A stretch of 64,000 nt of DNA from Anditalea andensis. Lineage in GTDB: Bacteria > Bacteroidota > Bacteroidia > Cytophagales > Cyclobacteriaceae. Positions within the stretch are counted from its first letter, which is position 1. The number at the start of each line of letters is the position of its first letter. The notes under the pieces were generated by a model. It saw only the letters and a program-made list of their open reading frames with translations. It was not told the DNA's origin and ran no database searches. The translations under genes were made by a program, and so were the position numbers. The stretch is from contig NZ_JMIH01000016.1 in the NCBI RefSeq assembly GCF_000714815.1, positions 310,001 to 374,000 of the forward strand. The letters run 5' to 3'. This document shows, in pieces, positions 26,534 through 36,900 of this stretch.

Positions 26534-27229
26534 CTATTTTAAATTAAACCATGACTTCACCATACTCCTATAGGTCTCACCAATAGGTAAATATCTTCCA
26601 TTCTCCAATTTAATTTGGTTTCCCTCCCACATTTTAATCTTATCAAGCGGTATAATATATGACCGGTGAATTCTTAAAAACTGGTTGGCAGGAAGCTTAT
26701 CAAGAATATCCTTCATGTTTTCTAAAAACATGATCTGTTCATCGCTGGTATGTATTTTTACATAATCTCTGATCCCTTCAATGTATAGTATAGAACCTGT
26801 ATCTATCTTATGGAATTTGCGATCAGCCTTTATAAATAAATAATGATCATTATCCTTTAGTTTAAATCTTCCCATCCAACTTCGGTATTTTTCCATACTT
26901 TGGTAAAAGCGATGAAATGTGACCGGTTTTAATAAAAAATCAATCACATTAAACTGGAAAGCATCCAGAGCATATTGCTGATAGGCAGAGGTGACAATAA
27001 AATGTTGGTTAGCATTGAACATCTGCATGAGCTCTATGCCGGTAAGTTCAGGCATCTGAATATCAATAAAAACCAAATCAATAGGAAATTGGTGAAGCAA
27101 TTCCACGACCTCATACACATCACTTCCAGCATAATGAAGCCTCATATTCGGCACTTTACTTACATAGTCCTTCATCAGTTCCACGGCTAGGGGTTCATCG
27201 TCAAGTATGATACAATTGATTTTTTTCAT
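26534..27229 (-). CDS. LytTR-family response regulator
   Basis: A 231-residue regulator with an N-terminal receiver domain (phosphoacceptor Asp about residue 55 in LVFIDIQMPELTG, conserved lysine in FLLKPVTF) and a C-terminal LytTR DNA-binding domain (about 130-231; ILYIEGIRDYVKIHTSDEQIMFLE and FLRIHRSYII are typical). It overlaps its kinase gene by four bases (ATGA), so both are translated together. Such LytS/LytR pairs in Bacteroidota commonly control nearby or own genes; the divergent DUF5694 gene is the nearest candidate target. Confidence 0.94.
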   Translation of the reverse strand: MKKINCIILDDEPLAVELMKDYVSKVPNMRLHYAGSDVYEVVELLHQFPIDLVFIDIQMPELTGIELMQMFNANQHFIVTSAYQQYALDAFQFNVIDFLLKPVTFHRFYQSMEKYRSWMGRFKLKDNDHYLFIKADRKFHKIDTGSILYIEGIRDYVKIHTSDEQIMFLENMKDILDKLPANQFLRIHRSYIIPLDKIKMWEGNQIKLENGRYLPIGETYRSMVKSWFNLK

Positions 27230-28266
27230 GATTTAAATTGTACTTCAAGATAAGCGATAAACAAACTATCTGTATGGGATAATGTCAATGTATGTGAATT
27301 GGGATAAAATAGCTGCAATCGCTTTTTTAGATTATCCAGTCCAATCCCCCCCAATTTATCTTTTTTAGAACTGGAAATACTGTTTTCAACTTTAAAATTT
27401 AAGGTGTCTTTGGTGATTTCAAGTTTGATTTTAATCGGTTTATGTAAAGAGGCCAGACCGTGTTTAAGTGCATTTTCTACTAATGGGGAAAGGATATAAG
27501 GAGGTATTGTTATGGAATTAAACCTCTTCGGAACATCAAAATTCACGGGATATTGCTCTTCATGACGTAGTTGTTCCAATTCGATATAAGCTTTGATATA
27601 GTTGATCTCTTCTGCAAGGCTTATGCTTTCATTTTGGAATTCATATGTGGTAAAGCGCATAATCTGGCCTAACTTTTCTATTGCTGCCAACGAATGCTCC
27701 GATTTAAAATAAACCATAGCGTAGATATTGTTCAATGTATTGAATATAAAATGGGGGTTAATCTGGGCTTTTAAAAACTTGATTTCCGTATTTTTTTGCT
27801 CCTCTATGATCAGTTTGTTTTCATGTAATAGTCTTATTATAAATATGATGCTCCATAAAAAAGAACTGGATAGGATCGGAAAGGTCCCATAGTACAGGTT
27901 GTCAAATACATAATACGCCATCGAAAAGTCACCATAATAATTTCCTATGCCAAATAGTGCCACAGTAAATATTTGCTCCAAAATATACCGGAACAAAATA
28001 AAGAAGGTATAAAGCGCCAGAATAGATGCCAAAGCTTTTTGCCAAGTAAAAGACCGGAAAGTAATCGGGGAAAGCAGTAAATAATTGAAATAGAAAGTCA
28101 GTATGAATACAGTAGCATGTGTTTTATGAAACAGTCCGACCTTTACCCCAACAAGAGAGTTCCCATTTGAATAATCCATATCTATAAGGTTCAGATAAGC
28201 CATAAATATCCAAAAAAACAGGTGTACTGCGATTTCTTGTGAAATGGTTATAGCTTTTTTATACAT
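27226..28266 (-). CDS. LytS-type sensor histidine kinase
   Basis: A 346-residue membrane kinase. Four or more hydrophobic helices occupy about residues 10-150, followed by the His_kinase domain with the histidine in LKAQINPHFIFNTLNNIYAMVY and a HATPase domain with ILSPLVENALKHGLA (N-box) and GIGLDNLKKRLQLFY (G-box). It has no recognisable periplasmic sensor domain, so the signal is probably sensed within the membrane. First gene of a two-gene operon with the LytTR regulator. Confidence 0.93.
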   Translation of the reverse strand: MYKKAITISQEIAVHLFFWIFMAYLNLIDMDYSNGNSLVGVKVGLFHKTHATVFILTFYFNYLLLSPITFRSFTWQKALASILALYTFFILFRYILEQIFTVALFGIGNYYGDFSMAYYVFDNLYYGTFPILSSSFLWSIIFIIRLLHENKLIIEEQKNTEIKFLKAQINPHFIFNTLNNIYAMVYFKSEHSLAAIEKLGQIMRFTTYEFQNESISLAEEINYIKAYIELEQLRHEEQYPVNFDVPKRFNSITIPPYILSPLVENALKHGLASLHKPIKIKLEITKDTLNFKVENSISSSKKDKLGGIGLDNLKKRLQLFYPNSHTLTLSHTDSLFIAYLEVQFKS

Positions 28267-28407
28267 CTATGATATTTTTTTTGTAAATGTAACGTATTCG
28301 CCATGGGATCTCAATGTGGATACGTCGACCAAATTAGCAGATTTGTCGATATAATTTCCTTGTTCTGTTTAGGCGACCTAATTTTTCCAAAAACTAAATT
28401 AAATATT

Positions 28408-29238
28408 ATGCAAAAGATCTTTATAACAGCACTATTTGTATTGACCAGTCACTTCACTTCGGCACAGGACTTACAGTTTAAAACTAAATTTGATGATGCC
28501 ATACCTGTATTAAATTTCGGTACCTTCCATATGGGGTACACTCCGGATGCCAGTACCACAGAATTTGATGAGCATGATGATGAGAATGTCCGGCAGGTAC
28601 ATGAAATAGCAAAGATGTTGGCTAAATTCAAACCTACCGTTATCGTGGTGGAAACTACCGCTGCCTATCAAGAGAAGCTTGAGAAGCTGTACTGGGAATA
28701 CCTTGATAACCCTGACTTGAAATTTGATAACCCAAATGAAATAGAACTGCTGGCTTATGAGGTGGGACGGTTAAGTAATAGCAAAAGAATTTATGGTGTA
28801 GACCACAAGGAAGGGTATAATTATATGATTACCCGCCAACTGGAAAATCCTATAGATTCAACGACTTTTGTGAGGTATTCAAAAATGATGGAGGATAATG
28901 AAAAAAACCACAGGGCATCAAAGGGTGGACCTATTCCATTAAAAGAAATGCTGGCTATAATTAACCACCCCCTCTACCTTGATTTTTTGATCAATATCAA
29001 TGCGGATATACTAACCTATTCTTCAACAAAAGGAAATGCTGAAGGAGCTGATGAAGCAGCAAAATATTACCATCGCAATCTCGTGATGTATTCGCACTTA
29101 AATCAGATTGAACTTAATGAGGATGACAGGGTATTTATCCTGATGGGGGCCAGCCATACTGCCTTTTTTAACGAATTTATAAAACGTAGCCCAAAGTATA
29201 AGTTGGTAAATGTTCATGATTATTTAAAACAGCAGTAA
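28408..29238 (+). CDS. Secreted DUF5694-family protein
   Basis: A 276-residue exported protein starting at the ATG at 28408; a longer frame from 28303 would bury the signal peptide. The signal peptide (MQKIFITALFVLTSHFTSAQ) is followed by the family's conserved VLNFGTFHMGYTPDA, PTVIVVETTA near residue 79 and a C-terminal VFILMGASHTAFFNEFIKRSP with a conserved serine/histidine. The layout recalls the TraB/PrgY-like or ChaN-like haem-binding folds, but function is unknown. It is divergent from the LytS/LytTR operon. Confidence 0.82.
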   Translation: MQKIFITALFVLTSHFTSAQDLQFKTKFDDAIPVLNFGTFHMGYTPDASTTEFDEHDDENVRQVHEIAKMLAKFKPTVIVVETTAAYQEKLEKLYWEYLDNPDLKFDNPNEIELLAYEVGRLSNSKRIYGVDHKEGYNYMITRQLENPIDSTTFVRYSKMMEDNEKNHRASKGGPIPLKEMLAIINHPLYLDFLININADILTYSSTKGNAEGADEAAKYYHRNLVMYSHLNQIELNEDDRVFILMGASHTAFFNEFIKRSPKYKLVNVHDYLKQQ

Positions 29239-29310
29239 AAGGATACCGGCCTTTATGATAACAGGCCGAGGGGTTTAAATATTTGATCTATTATACATCC
29301 TTTATAATAG

Positions 29311-29340
29311 TTTAAAAAATGACTTAACTCCATACCTTTG
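29311..29340 (+). promoter_or_regulatory. Putative promoter of the efflux two-component operon
   Basis: TTTA (29311-29314), an 18-base spacer and TACCTTTG (29333-29340) resemble the Bacteroidota -33/-7 elements. The -7 box ends only four bases before the regulator ATG at 29345, so transcription would start at or next to the start codon and the message could be leaderless. Confidence 0.5.
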
Positions 29341-29344
29341 CTTG

Positions 29345-30040
29345 ATGAAAATTTTAATCATTGAAGATGACCTTACTATAAATAAAAATATCAGTGAGGC
29401 ACTTAATGCCGAACAGTTTAATGTAATGGCATTGTATGACGGTTCATTGGCACTAAGAACATTAAAAAATGATACCTTTGATTGTATCATATTGGATATT
29501 AATTTACCTAAGCTCAATGGATTTGAAATATGCAAAGCATTCAGGGAATTTGATACAAACACACCGGTGATCATGTTGACTGCTTTTGGTGAATTGGAAG
29601 ATAAAATACAAGGATTTGATTGTGGAGCGGATGATTATCTCACCAAACCTTTTTATATGCGTGAATTGGTAATAAGGGTCAATGCGCTCATTAAAAGAAA
29701 CAAACAGAAGGGTTCACACCAAAACACTTCAGATTTAATGTTTGATGATATTTCGCTTCATGATGCTTCAAAAAAAGTATTCCGACAAAATATTGAAATT
29801 AATTTAACCCCGCGAGAATATCAGATACTACATAAATTAATCGAACTACAGGGAGACATCGTCTCAAAATCCGATTTGATAAAAGAAATATGGGGAGGTT
29901 CTTTTGATGCAAATACTAATACCATAGAAGTATACATTAACTTTTTAAGAAACAAAATAGATAAACCATTTCTCAAAAATACCATTAAAACCAAAATTGG
30001 ATACGGATATTATCTAGACTATAATGAAGATAAGAAATAA
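29345..30040 (+). CDS. OmpR-family response regulator
   Basis: A 231-residue regulator whose start I set at the ATG at 29345 (a TTG directly precedes it). The receiver domain has acidic residues IIEDD, phosphoacceptor in CIILDINLPKLNG (about Asp51), and the lysine in DYLTKPF. The C-terminal winged helix (about 130-230) carries LTPREYQILHKLI and NTIEVYINFLRNKID. The 17-base overlap with the kinase gene and position at the head of the TolC/MFP/RND genes indicate a regulator of that efflux operon, like CusR or CzcR. Confidence 0.95.
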   Translation: MKILIIEDDLTINKNISEALNAEQFNVMALYDGSLALRTLKNDTFDCIILDINLPKLNGFEICKAFREFDTNTPVIMLTAFGELEDKIQGFDCGADDYLTKPFYMRELVIRVNALIKRNKQKGSHQNTSDLMFDDISLHDASKKVFRQNIEINLTPREYQILHKLIELQGDIVSKSDLIKEIWGGSFDANTNTIEVYINFLRNKIDKPFLKNTIKTKIGYGYYLDYNEDKK

Positions 30041-31394
30041 AATCCTGATATATTTTTCCAGTACGGTCATCTCACTAACATTACTATCATCTCTGATCGT
30101 TTATTTGGTTTTTGCTGAATATCGAGAGGAAGAATTTCAGCAGCGACAAAACGAGAAAATTAAATATACCATAGGTCTGATAGCCGAATACAAGGAACTC
30201 AGTGAAAATCTAAGCGCTATAATGGATAAGCATACCATTCACGATTTTTATGATGAAAAAATGTTGATTTTTGACAAACATAAAAACCTTATATACAGGA
30301 GTATAGATGATCTACCCATATCAAATTATAAAAATATACTGAACCAGCTTTCCCCAACTAACCAATGGATAGAAACTAAAGATGATAGGTATGATATCAT
30401 AGGGGTATATATAGAAAATGAGACAAACCATTTTTATGCCATCAGTAAAGCCTATGACGAATTTGGCTATACCAAGCTTCAGTTTCTTCAGACTGTATTG
30501 ATCATAATATCAATCGTCATTTCGGTAACTGTGATTCTGATCACTTATTTTTTATCCGGAAAGATTTCCAGACCGATCACTAGTTTGGCAGAAAAGCTAA
30601 ATAAAATAGATCTGAATACCCATAAAACAGAAGCGATCAGTATCAAAACAAATTCATTTGAATTAAATTATCTCATCCTAAAATTTAATCAACTACTAGA
30701 CCGGACCAATGAAGCTTTCTCTTTTCAAAAACATGCCGTTCAGCATATTTCCCATGAATTAAAAACTCCAATAGCCATTCTTGTATCTGAACTCGAAAGG
30801 GCAGAAGCAAGTATGGATATTGACGAAAAAAACAAAATCATAAAGAACCAGATAATCAACGCTAAATCCCTGGCTGATATCATACACGTTTTGTTAGAAA
30901 TTTCTAAAATTGAATCAGGTTTTAGATTAAATACCGCACCTGTACGTGTAGATGAGGTTATTTTCGAAATTATAGATGAGCTTACAGTCTTACATCCCTT
31001 ATTCCAATTTGAATTTAGGTTTGAAGCTGAAGTAATCAATGAAAATAGTCTCACACTGATGGGAAATAAAATGTTGGTCAAACAAGGCATTTTAAACCTT
31101 ATGGCCAATTGCATTTCTTATAGTGCTGATCAGCGTGCTATTATTGTAATGGACAGCAGTGTAAAAGATAAGCTTAAAATTCTTTTCATAAATAAAGGAC
31201 AAGAAATAAAAAAAGAAGAAGAGGTATTTCTCTTTGACCATTTCTTCAGGGGGAGCAACAGTATAGGAATCAGCGGCTTTGGCTTAGGTTTGGTCCTGAC
31301 GCAAAAAATAATACACCTTCATCATGGGGAGATTATTTACTATAGTCCATCTGCTGGCCTAAATGTATTTGAAATTCATTTTCCTTTAAGGTAA
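30024..31394 (+). CDS. Sensor histidine kinase of the efflux locus
   Basis: A 456-residue kinase with a first membrane helix at about residues 7-30, a ~125-residue periplasmic sensor region, a second helix at about 158-180, HAMP, a HisKA domain with HISHELKTPIA (His about 244), and a HATPase domain with N-box NLMANCISYS and G-box GFGLGLVLTQKI. The periplasmic part shows no known sensor fold and no obvious metal-binding Cys/His cluster. It overlaps the regulator by 17 bases. By analogy with CusS/CzcS it probably senses the pump's substrate in the periplasm. Confidence 0.93.
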   Translation: MKIRNKILIYFSSTVISLTLLSSLIVYLVFAEYREEEFQQRQNEKIKYTIGLIAEYKELSENLSAIMDKHTIHDFYDEKMLIFDKHKNLIYRSIDDLPISNYKNILNQLSPTNQWIETKDDRYDIIGVYIENETNHFYAISKAYDEFGYTKLQFLQTVLIIISIVISVTVILITYFLSGKISRPITSLAEKLNKIDLNTHKTEAISIKTNSFELNYLILKFNQLLDRTNEAFSFQKHAVQHISHELKTPIAILVSELERAEASMDIDEKNKIIKNQIINAKSLADIIHVLLEISKIESGFRLNTAPVRVDEVIFEIIDELTVLHPLFQFEFRFEAEVINENSLTLMGNKMLVKQGILNLMANCISYSADQRAIIVMDSSVKDKLKILFINKGQEIKKEEEVFLFDHFFRGSNSIGISGFGLGLVLTQKIIHLHHGEIIYYSPSAGLNVFEIHFPLR

Positions 31395-31454
31395 ATTTTA
31401 TAATCATTAAGGTCATTTTAAGGTCGAACAGATGACTTTTGCACAACTTAAATA

Positions 31455-32774
31455 ATGTGCAAACAATCAATGTTCTATAAATATCCTTTATCCTGTCTTT
31501 TACTGTTCGTTTCGTTTGTGACTCACGGGCAAGACACACTTTTATTGAGCAGAATAGACTCCGAAAACATCTTTTTAAGAGAGAACTTAATACTTCTCGC
31601 TGAAAAACTTGAAATCCCAAAAGCAGAAGCACTTCTAATGCAGGCCAGGTTATGGCCAAACCCTACATTCGAAGTAGAAGAAGTAAATCTGTGGGCTACA
31701 GAAAATCAGCTATCAGTATTTGGTGACGAGCTTCAAGGTTTTAATGGAGGACGCTTTGGAAGGAATCAGCAGTTTAGTTTTTCTATAGAACAATTGATCC
31801 TTACAGCAGGAAAAAGAAAAAAATCAGCGGCCTTAGAACAGGTTAACCTGGATAAATCCCATTCGTATTTTGAAGATTTATTAAGAACTCTTAAAGTAGA
31901 ATTTCGCCATACCCTTACCCATTTACAGTTTTTGCAATTCAGTCTCCGGCTATATGAAGATGAGATCTCCGTTTTACGGCAACTTACCAAAGCATACCAA
32001 AGGCAAGTAGATCAAGGAAATGTCCCTAAAGGTGAATACATCAGGTTAAAGGCACTTGAACTAGAGTTTGCCAGAAACATAAATGATCTGACAAAAGATA
32101 TAAACGAATCCCAAATGGAATTAAAAACATGGATGCGTTTGCCAGCAAATATACACCTGGTTATTTCAGATGAAGATTACCCAAGTGTTATTCGGAAGAT
32201 AAAGGGGGTAACATTGGAATTTCTCGTAAATGAATCTAAGGAAAATAGGCCTGATTTAAAAATAGCAGCATACAACCAAAGATTTTTCAGTCTCCTTCAT
32301 ACTTATGAAAGAGCCCAAAGGATTCCTGATTTTTCTATAAAAGTAGGCTATGACCGAGGCGGAAACTTTATGTACAATTTTGTAGGCTTTGGCATTGCCA
32401 TGGACCTACCTGTCTTCAACCGTAACAAAGGAAATATAAAGTATGCAAAAGCAGGGATTGAACAGTCCAACATCCTATATAGTCAAAAAGATCTAGCAAT
32501 TCAAAATGAAATCTCTCTTGCCTATCAAAATCTGATAGCTTCCATACAGTTTTATGAAAGCATTGATCCAGGGTATGCATCCACCTTAGACGATCTACTG
32601 AAAAGTTATAATAAGAATTTTATTAACCGAAACATCAGCCTCTTAGAATTTCTAGACTTTTTAGATGCCTATCTGGAGAACAAGAACATCATCCTTCAAG
32701 CAGGCAAAGAAATAAACCATAAAGCTGAAGAACTGAATTATGTCATCGGTTCAGACATCCTATCTATTCATTGA
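31455..32774 (+). CDS. TolC-family outer-membrane efflux protein (CzcC-like)
   Basis: A 439-residue exported protein with a signal peptide ending near FVTHGQD and two outer-membrane-efflux repeats rich in long helices (SIEQLILTAGKRKKSAALEQ in the first, GFGIAMDLPVFNRNKGNIKY in the second). These match the CzcC/CusC-type channel that completes a tripartite RND pump. It stands 60 bases after the kinase and 10 bases before the adaptor gene. Confidence 0.92.
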   Translation: MCKQSMFYKYPLSCLLLFVSFVTHGQDTLLLSRIDSENIFLRENLILLAEKLEIPKAEALLMQARLWPNPTFEVEEVNLWATENQLSVFGDELQGFNGGRFGRNQQFSFSIEQLILTAGKRKKSAALEQVNLDKSHSYFEDLLRTLKVEFRHTLTHLQFLQFSLRLYEDEISVLRQLTKAYQRQVDQGNVPKGEYIRLKALELEFARNINDLTKDINESQMELKTWMRLPANIHLVISDEDYPSVIRKIKGVTLEFLVNESKENRPDLKIAAYNQRFFSLLHTYERAQRIPDFSIKVGYDRGGNFMYNFVGFGIAMDLPVFNRNKGNIKYAKAGIEQSNILYSQKDLAIQNEISLAYQNLIASIQFYESIDPGYASTLDDLLKSYNKNFINRNISLLEFLDFLDAYLENKNIILQAGKEINHKAEELNYVIGSDILSIH

Positions 32775-32784
32775 TCTTAAAAAC

Positions 32785-33900
32785 ATGACACTTAAATTAA
32801 AATTATTAGCCAAATTATTTTGCATACTAATAGCTGTATTAATTTTATCAAGTTGCGAAAATACTGGCACCGATACGGCATCTAATAGGATAGAAAAATA
32901 CTGCGTAAGTGATGCTTTCCTTTCAAATCTTGATTTTATAGTACCGACAAAGACGCGCCTAGTTGAAGAAATATCCTTGACAGGATCTGTAGAACCTAAT
33001 CCCGATAAGGTCATTACTTTCATAAGTCTGGCTGGAGGTATCATCTCCAACACCTATTTTTCTTTAGGTGATTATGTAGATAAAGGCCAGTTATTGGCAG
33101 AGCTAAGAAGCACAGAACTCTCTGATCTGTATGCCCAATCCAAAACCATAGCTTCCCAAATCAAAGTAGCGGACAAAAGATTAGCATCTGCACAATCCAT
33201 GTATGATGATGAAATATCCTCTCAAAAGGAATTAATGGAAGTTGAAAGTGAACTGGAGATATTAAAAGCAGAACAGGAAAAAATTAATGCCAACTTAAGT
33301 CTATATAGTGCTAGTCCTGACAAGGGCATCTTTCAAATTAAAGCGCCACATTCAGGCATCATTACTTCAAAATCCATATCAACAGGAGCCCAGATAGCTG
33401 CAGGAGGGGATGCATTATTTGTCATCTCTGATCTGGAAGAGGTCTGGATAATGGTAAACATTTATGCCAGCAATGTACAGGACATTAAAAGTAAAATGGA
33501 TATAAGTATAAAAACACTCTCCTACCCAGATGAACTTTTTGAAGGAAAAATATCAGCCATATCTCAAGTGCTTGATGCAGAGGCCAAAGTTTTAAAAGCA
33601 CGTGTGGTGCTACCAAACCCTCAGCTAAAATTAAAGCCGGGCATGCTGGTAGATGTCATAGCACAAAAACAGGGAAATACCGAGTCGTTAAGCATACCCA
33701 TATCGGCAATCGTTTTTGACAACAACAGGAATTATGTAGTAATATATCACGACGCCTGTAGCATAGAAGTGCGTGAAGTGGAAGTTATATTAAAAAACAA
33801 TGGAATGGCCTATATATCCAGTGGATTGAATGAAGACGATAAAGTGATTTCAAAAAACCAGTTACTGGTTTTTGAACAAATTAAAAACTATCAATACTGA
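32785..33900 (+). CDS. RND efflux periplasmic adaptor (membrane-fusion lipoprotein)
   Basis: A 371-residue adaptor starting at the ATG at 32785. The lipobox LILSSC places the lipid-modified cysteine near residue 24. It contains a split barrel-sandwich (SLGDYVDKGQLLAELRS near 95 and IKAPHSGIITSKSISTGAQI near 190), an intervening helical hairpin (YDDEISSQKELMEVESELEI) and a C-terminal beta-barrel/MP domain. The family joins the RND pump to the TolC channel. No N-terminal metal-chaperone domain or histidine-rich stretch is present, so the type of substrate is not shown by this protein. Confidence 0.92.
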   Translation: MTLKLKLLAKLFCILIAVLILSSCENTGTDTASNRIEKYCVSDAFLSNLDFIVPTKTRLVEEISLTGSVEPNPDKVITFISLAGGIISNTYFSLGDYVDKGQLLAELRSTELSDLYAQSKTIASQIKVADKRLASAQSMYDDEISSQKELMEVESELEILKAEQEKINANLSLYSASPDKGIFQIKAPHSGIITSKSISTGAQIAAGGDALFVISDLEEVWIMVNIYASNVQDIKSKMDISIKTLSYPDELFEGKISAISQVLDAEAKVLKARVVLPNPQLKLKPGMLVDVIAQKQGNTESLSIPISAIVFDNNRNYVVIYHDACSIEVREVEVILKNNGMAYISSGLNEDDKVISKNQLLVFEQIKNYQY

Positions 33901-33905
33901 ATCCG

Positions 33906-36900
33906 ATGGCCAAATTGATACAAAGTATAGTCGGGTTTTCATTACGAAATTCAAACATTGTCTTCTTTCTTACCACATCATTATTGGTAGCAGGGATTAT
34001 CAGCTATATCTATACTCCTATAGAAGCATTTCCAGATGTAACAAATACCCGTGCCAGAATCATTACCCAATGGCCTGGTAGAAGCGCTGAAGAGGTGGAA
34101 AAATTTGTAACACTCCCCGTTATGAAAGCGGTCAATACTATTCCAAAAAAATCGAGTGTTAGGTCTATTTCTCTGTTTGGATTATCAGTAGTCACTGTAT
34201 TATTTGAGGATGATGTCGATGATTTCTATGCGCAGCAGTATGCAGCCAACCGTATACAGGGAATAGACCTGCCTTCTGGTGCTGATGCAGAAATCGAACC
34301 GCCTTATGGTGCTACGGGTGAAATATTCCGATATGTAATAAAAAGTAGCAGACCTATCAAAGAACTTACTGCCATCCAGGACTGGGTGATAGAACGTGAA
34401 CTGGTATCTGTTCCAGGAGTGGCTGATGTGGTCAGTTTTGGAGGGGAAGAAAAGATCTATGAAATTAAAATCAATCCTACAGAATTAGCCAACTACGATC
34501 TGTCACCATTAGAGGTGTATGAGGCAGTTTCTAAAAGCAATATAAACGTAGGTGGGGATGTAATAGAACGAGGATCACAGGCTTATGTGGTACGAGGCAT
34601 TGGACTTTTAGATAACATTGAGGACATAGAGAATATATTGATAGAAGTAAGGGGTACATCCCCCATTCTAGTAAAACATGTGGCAGAAGTACAGATATCT
34701 GCTAAACCTAGATTTGGAACAGTAGGACTGCAAGACGAAGATGATCTGGTACAGGGTATAGTAGTAATGCTAAGGGGACAAAATCCTGCTGTGGTAATCG
34801 AGGATGTAAAGCTGAAAATAGCAGAACTCAACGAAAGGATACTACCAGAAGATGTTCAAGTAGAAGCATTCCTGGACCGTACCGAACTGGTGGATAACAC
34901 GGTCAATACAGTCACCAAAAATCTCGTGGAAGGTATTGTATTGGTTGCTGTTATTGTTTTTGTGTTTTTGTATAATTGGCGTATGACGATCATAGTGGCA
35001 TCAGTTATTCCATTGAGCTTTCTTTTCGCCATCTGCATGCTACAGATCATGGGTATGCCTGCCAACTTAATTTCGATGGGAGCATTAGATTTTGGCTTAT
35101 TGCTGGAAGGCACTTTAGTGATTGCTGAAACGGTTTTTGTGGCATTGGAAAAAAAAGCCCATCAACTGGGTATGGATAGGTTTAACAAAATATCCAAATT
35201 AGGAATTATCAAAAAAAGTGCGGGTAGTGTTGCCACCTATATTTTCTTTGCGTTAACTATATTAATTGTAGCACTCATACCCATTTTTTCCTTTCAGAAA
35301 GTTGAAGGGAAAATGTTTACCCCTCTGGCATATACATTGGGTTTTGCACTGCTGGGTTCACTTATACTTAGCCTCACTTATGTCCCGGCAATGTGTAAGG
35401 TTTTGCTATCCAAAAATATCATAGATAAAGACAACATCATAACCAGAAGCATGAGAAATGGGATATATAAGTTATATCTCAAGTCATCCCAGTACAAAAA
35501 ATTGACATTGGTCTCCTTTTTAATTTTGTTGGCTTTTAGCATCATTGGTTTTCTTAATCATGGAACAGAATTCTTACCCAAACTAAATGAAGGGGCCATA
35601 TATGTAAGGGCCACCTTACCAAACAGCGTAAACCTGGAAGAGTCCAACCGGACTGCTATAGAAATGAAAACCAAACTGCGACAGTTTGAAGAAGTTAAAT
35701 TTGTATTGAATCAGGTTGGCAGACCTAATGATGGAACAGATCCTACTGGATTTTTTAATATAGAATTTCATATCCAACTGCACCATGAAAAGGAATGGAG
35801 AAGAAAGATCACAAAAGAGCAGCTGATAGAAGAAATGCGGGAAGTCTTGCAGACTTATCCGGGTATAGTATTTGGGTTCAGCCAACCTATACAGGATAAT
35901 GTGGAAGAATATGTAGCAGGGGTGAAGAGTTCCTTGGTCATAAAAATATTTGGTGATGACCTTTTTAAATTGGAAGAATATGCGGATCAGGTAGCGAACA
36001 GTATCAAAGATGTAAAAGGCATAGAAGATCTAAATGTTTACCGAAATATAGGTTTACCTGAACTGCGCATCAATTTAGATGAAAAACGCATGGGTAAATA
36101 CGGTGTAGCCATGGCAGAAGCTCAAGCAGTCATAGAAATGGCTATAGGTGGCCAGGCAGCTACTACTTTTTATGAAAATGAAAGAATGTTTGATGTCCGA
36201 ATCCGTTTTCAAAAAGAATATAGAGATAACAAGCAAAAAATAGGTGAAATATTGATTCCCACATTAGATGGTAAAAAAATACCGCTTCGGGAGATATCGG
36301 ATATAGATTTTATTACCGGTCCCACCTTTATTTATAGAGAAGGCAGCAGCAGATATATAGCTATAGGTTTTAGCATTGAGGGCAGAGATCTGGGTAGCAC
36401 CATTTCGGAAGCAAAGGATAGAGTAGACCAAACAGTAATCCTTCCTCCATCCAACCGCATGGAATGGGCCGGAGAATTTGAAAGCAAAGAAAGAGCTACG
36501 AAGCAGTTGATGATGATCGTGCCTATATCATTGATCGTCATCATGTTTTTACTATGGATGAATTTTAAAGGTAATGTAAAAGATACGGCCATTTCCCTAG
36601 TAGTGATTCCTTTTGCTTTCATAGGTGGCTATCTATCCCTATTACTGACAGGAACCACTTTCGGAATCTCTGCAGGGATAGGTTTCATCATCCTATTTGG
36701 TGTAGCCACCATCGATGGGATAGTGCTTATCGGAAATATAAAAGAACAGCTAAACATACGGCTGCCATTAAAAGAAGCTATTTCCAAAGCCGTATATAGC
36801 CGGATCAGGCCTATTTTAATGATAGCCCTTATGGGTTCTATGGGTTTATTACCAGCAGCGCTTTCTACAGGAATGGGATCAGAAATACAAAAACCTTTGG

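Noticed and set aside
28303-28407. 35-codon N-terminal extension of the DUF5694 gene
   Set aside because: It would place a clear Sec signal peptide internally, so the ATG at 28408 is the better start.
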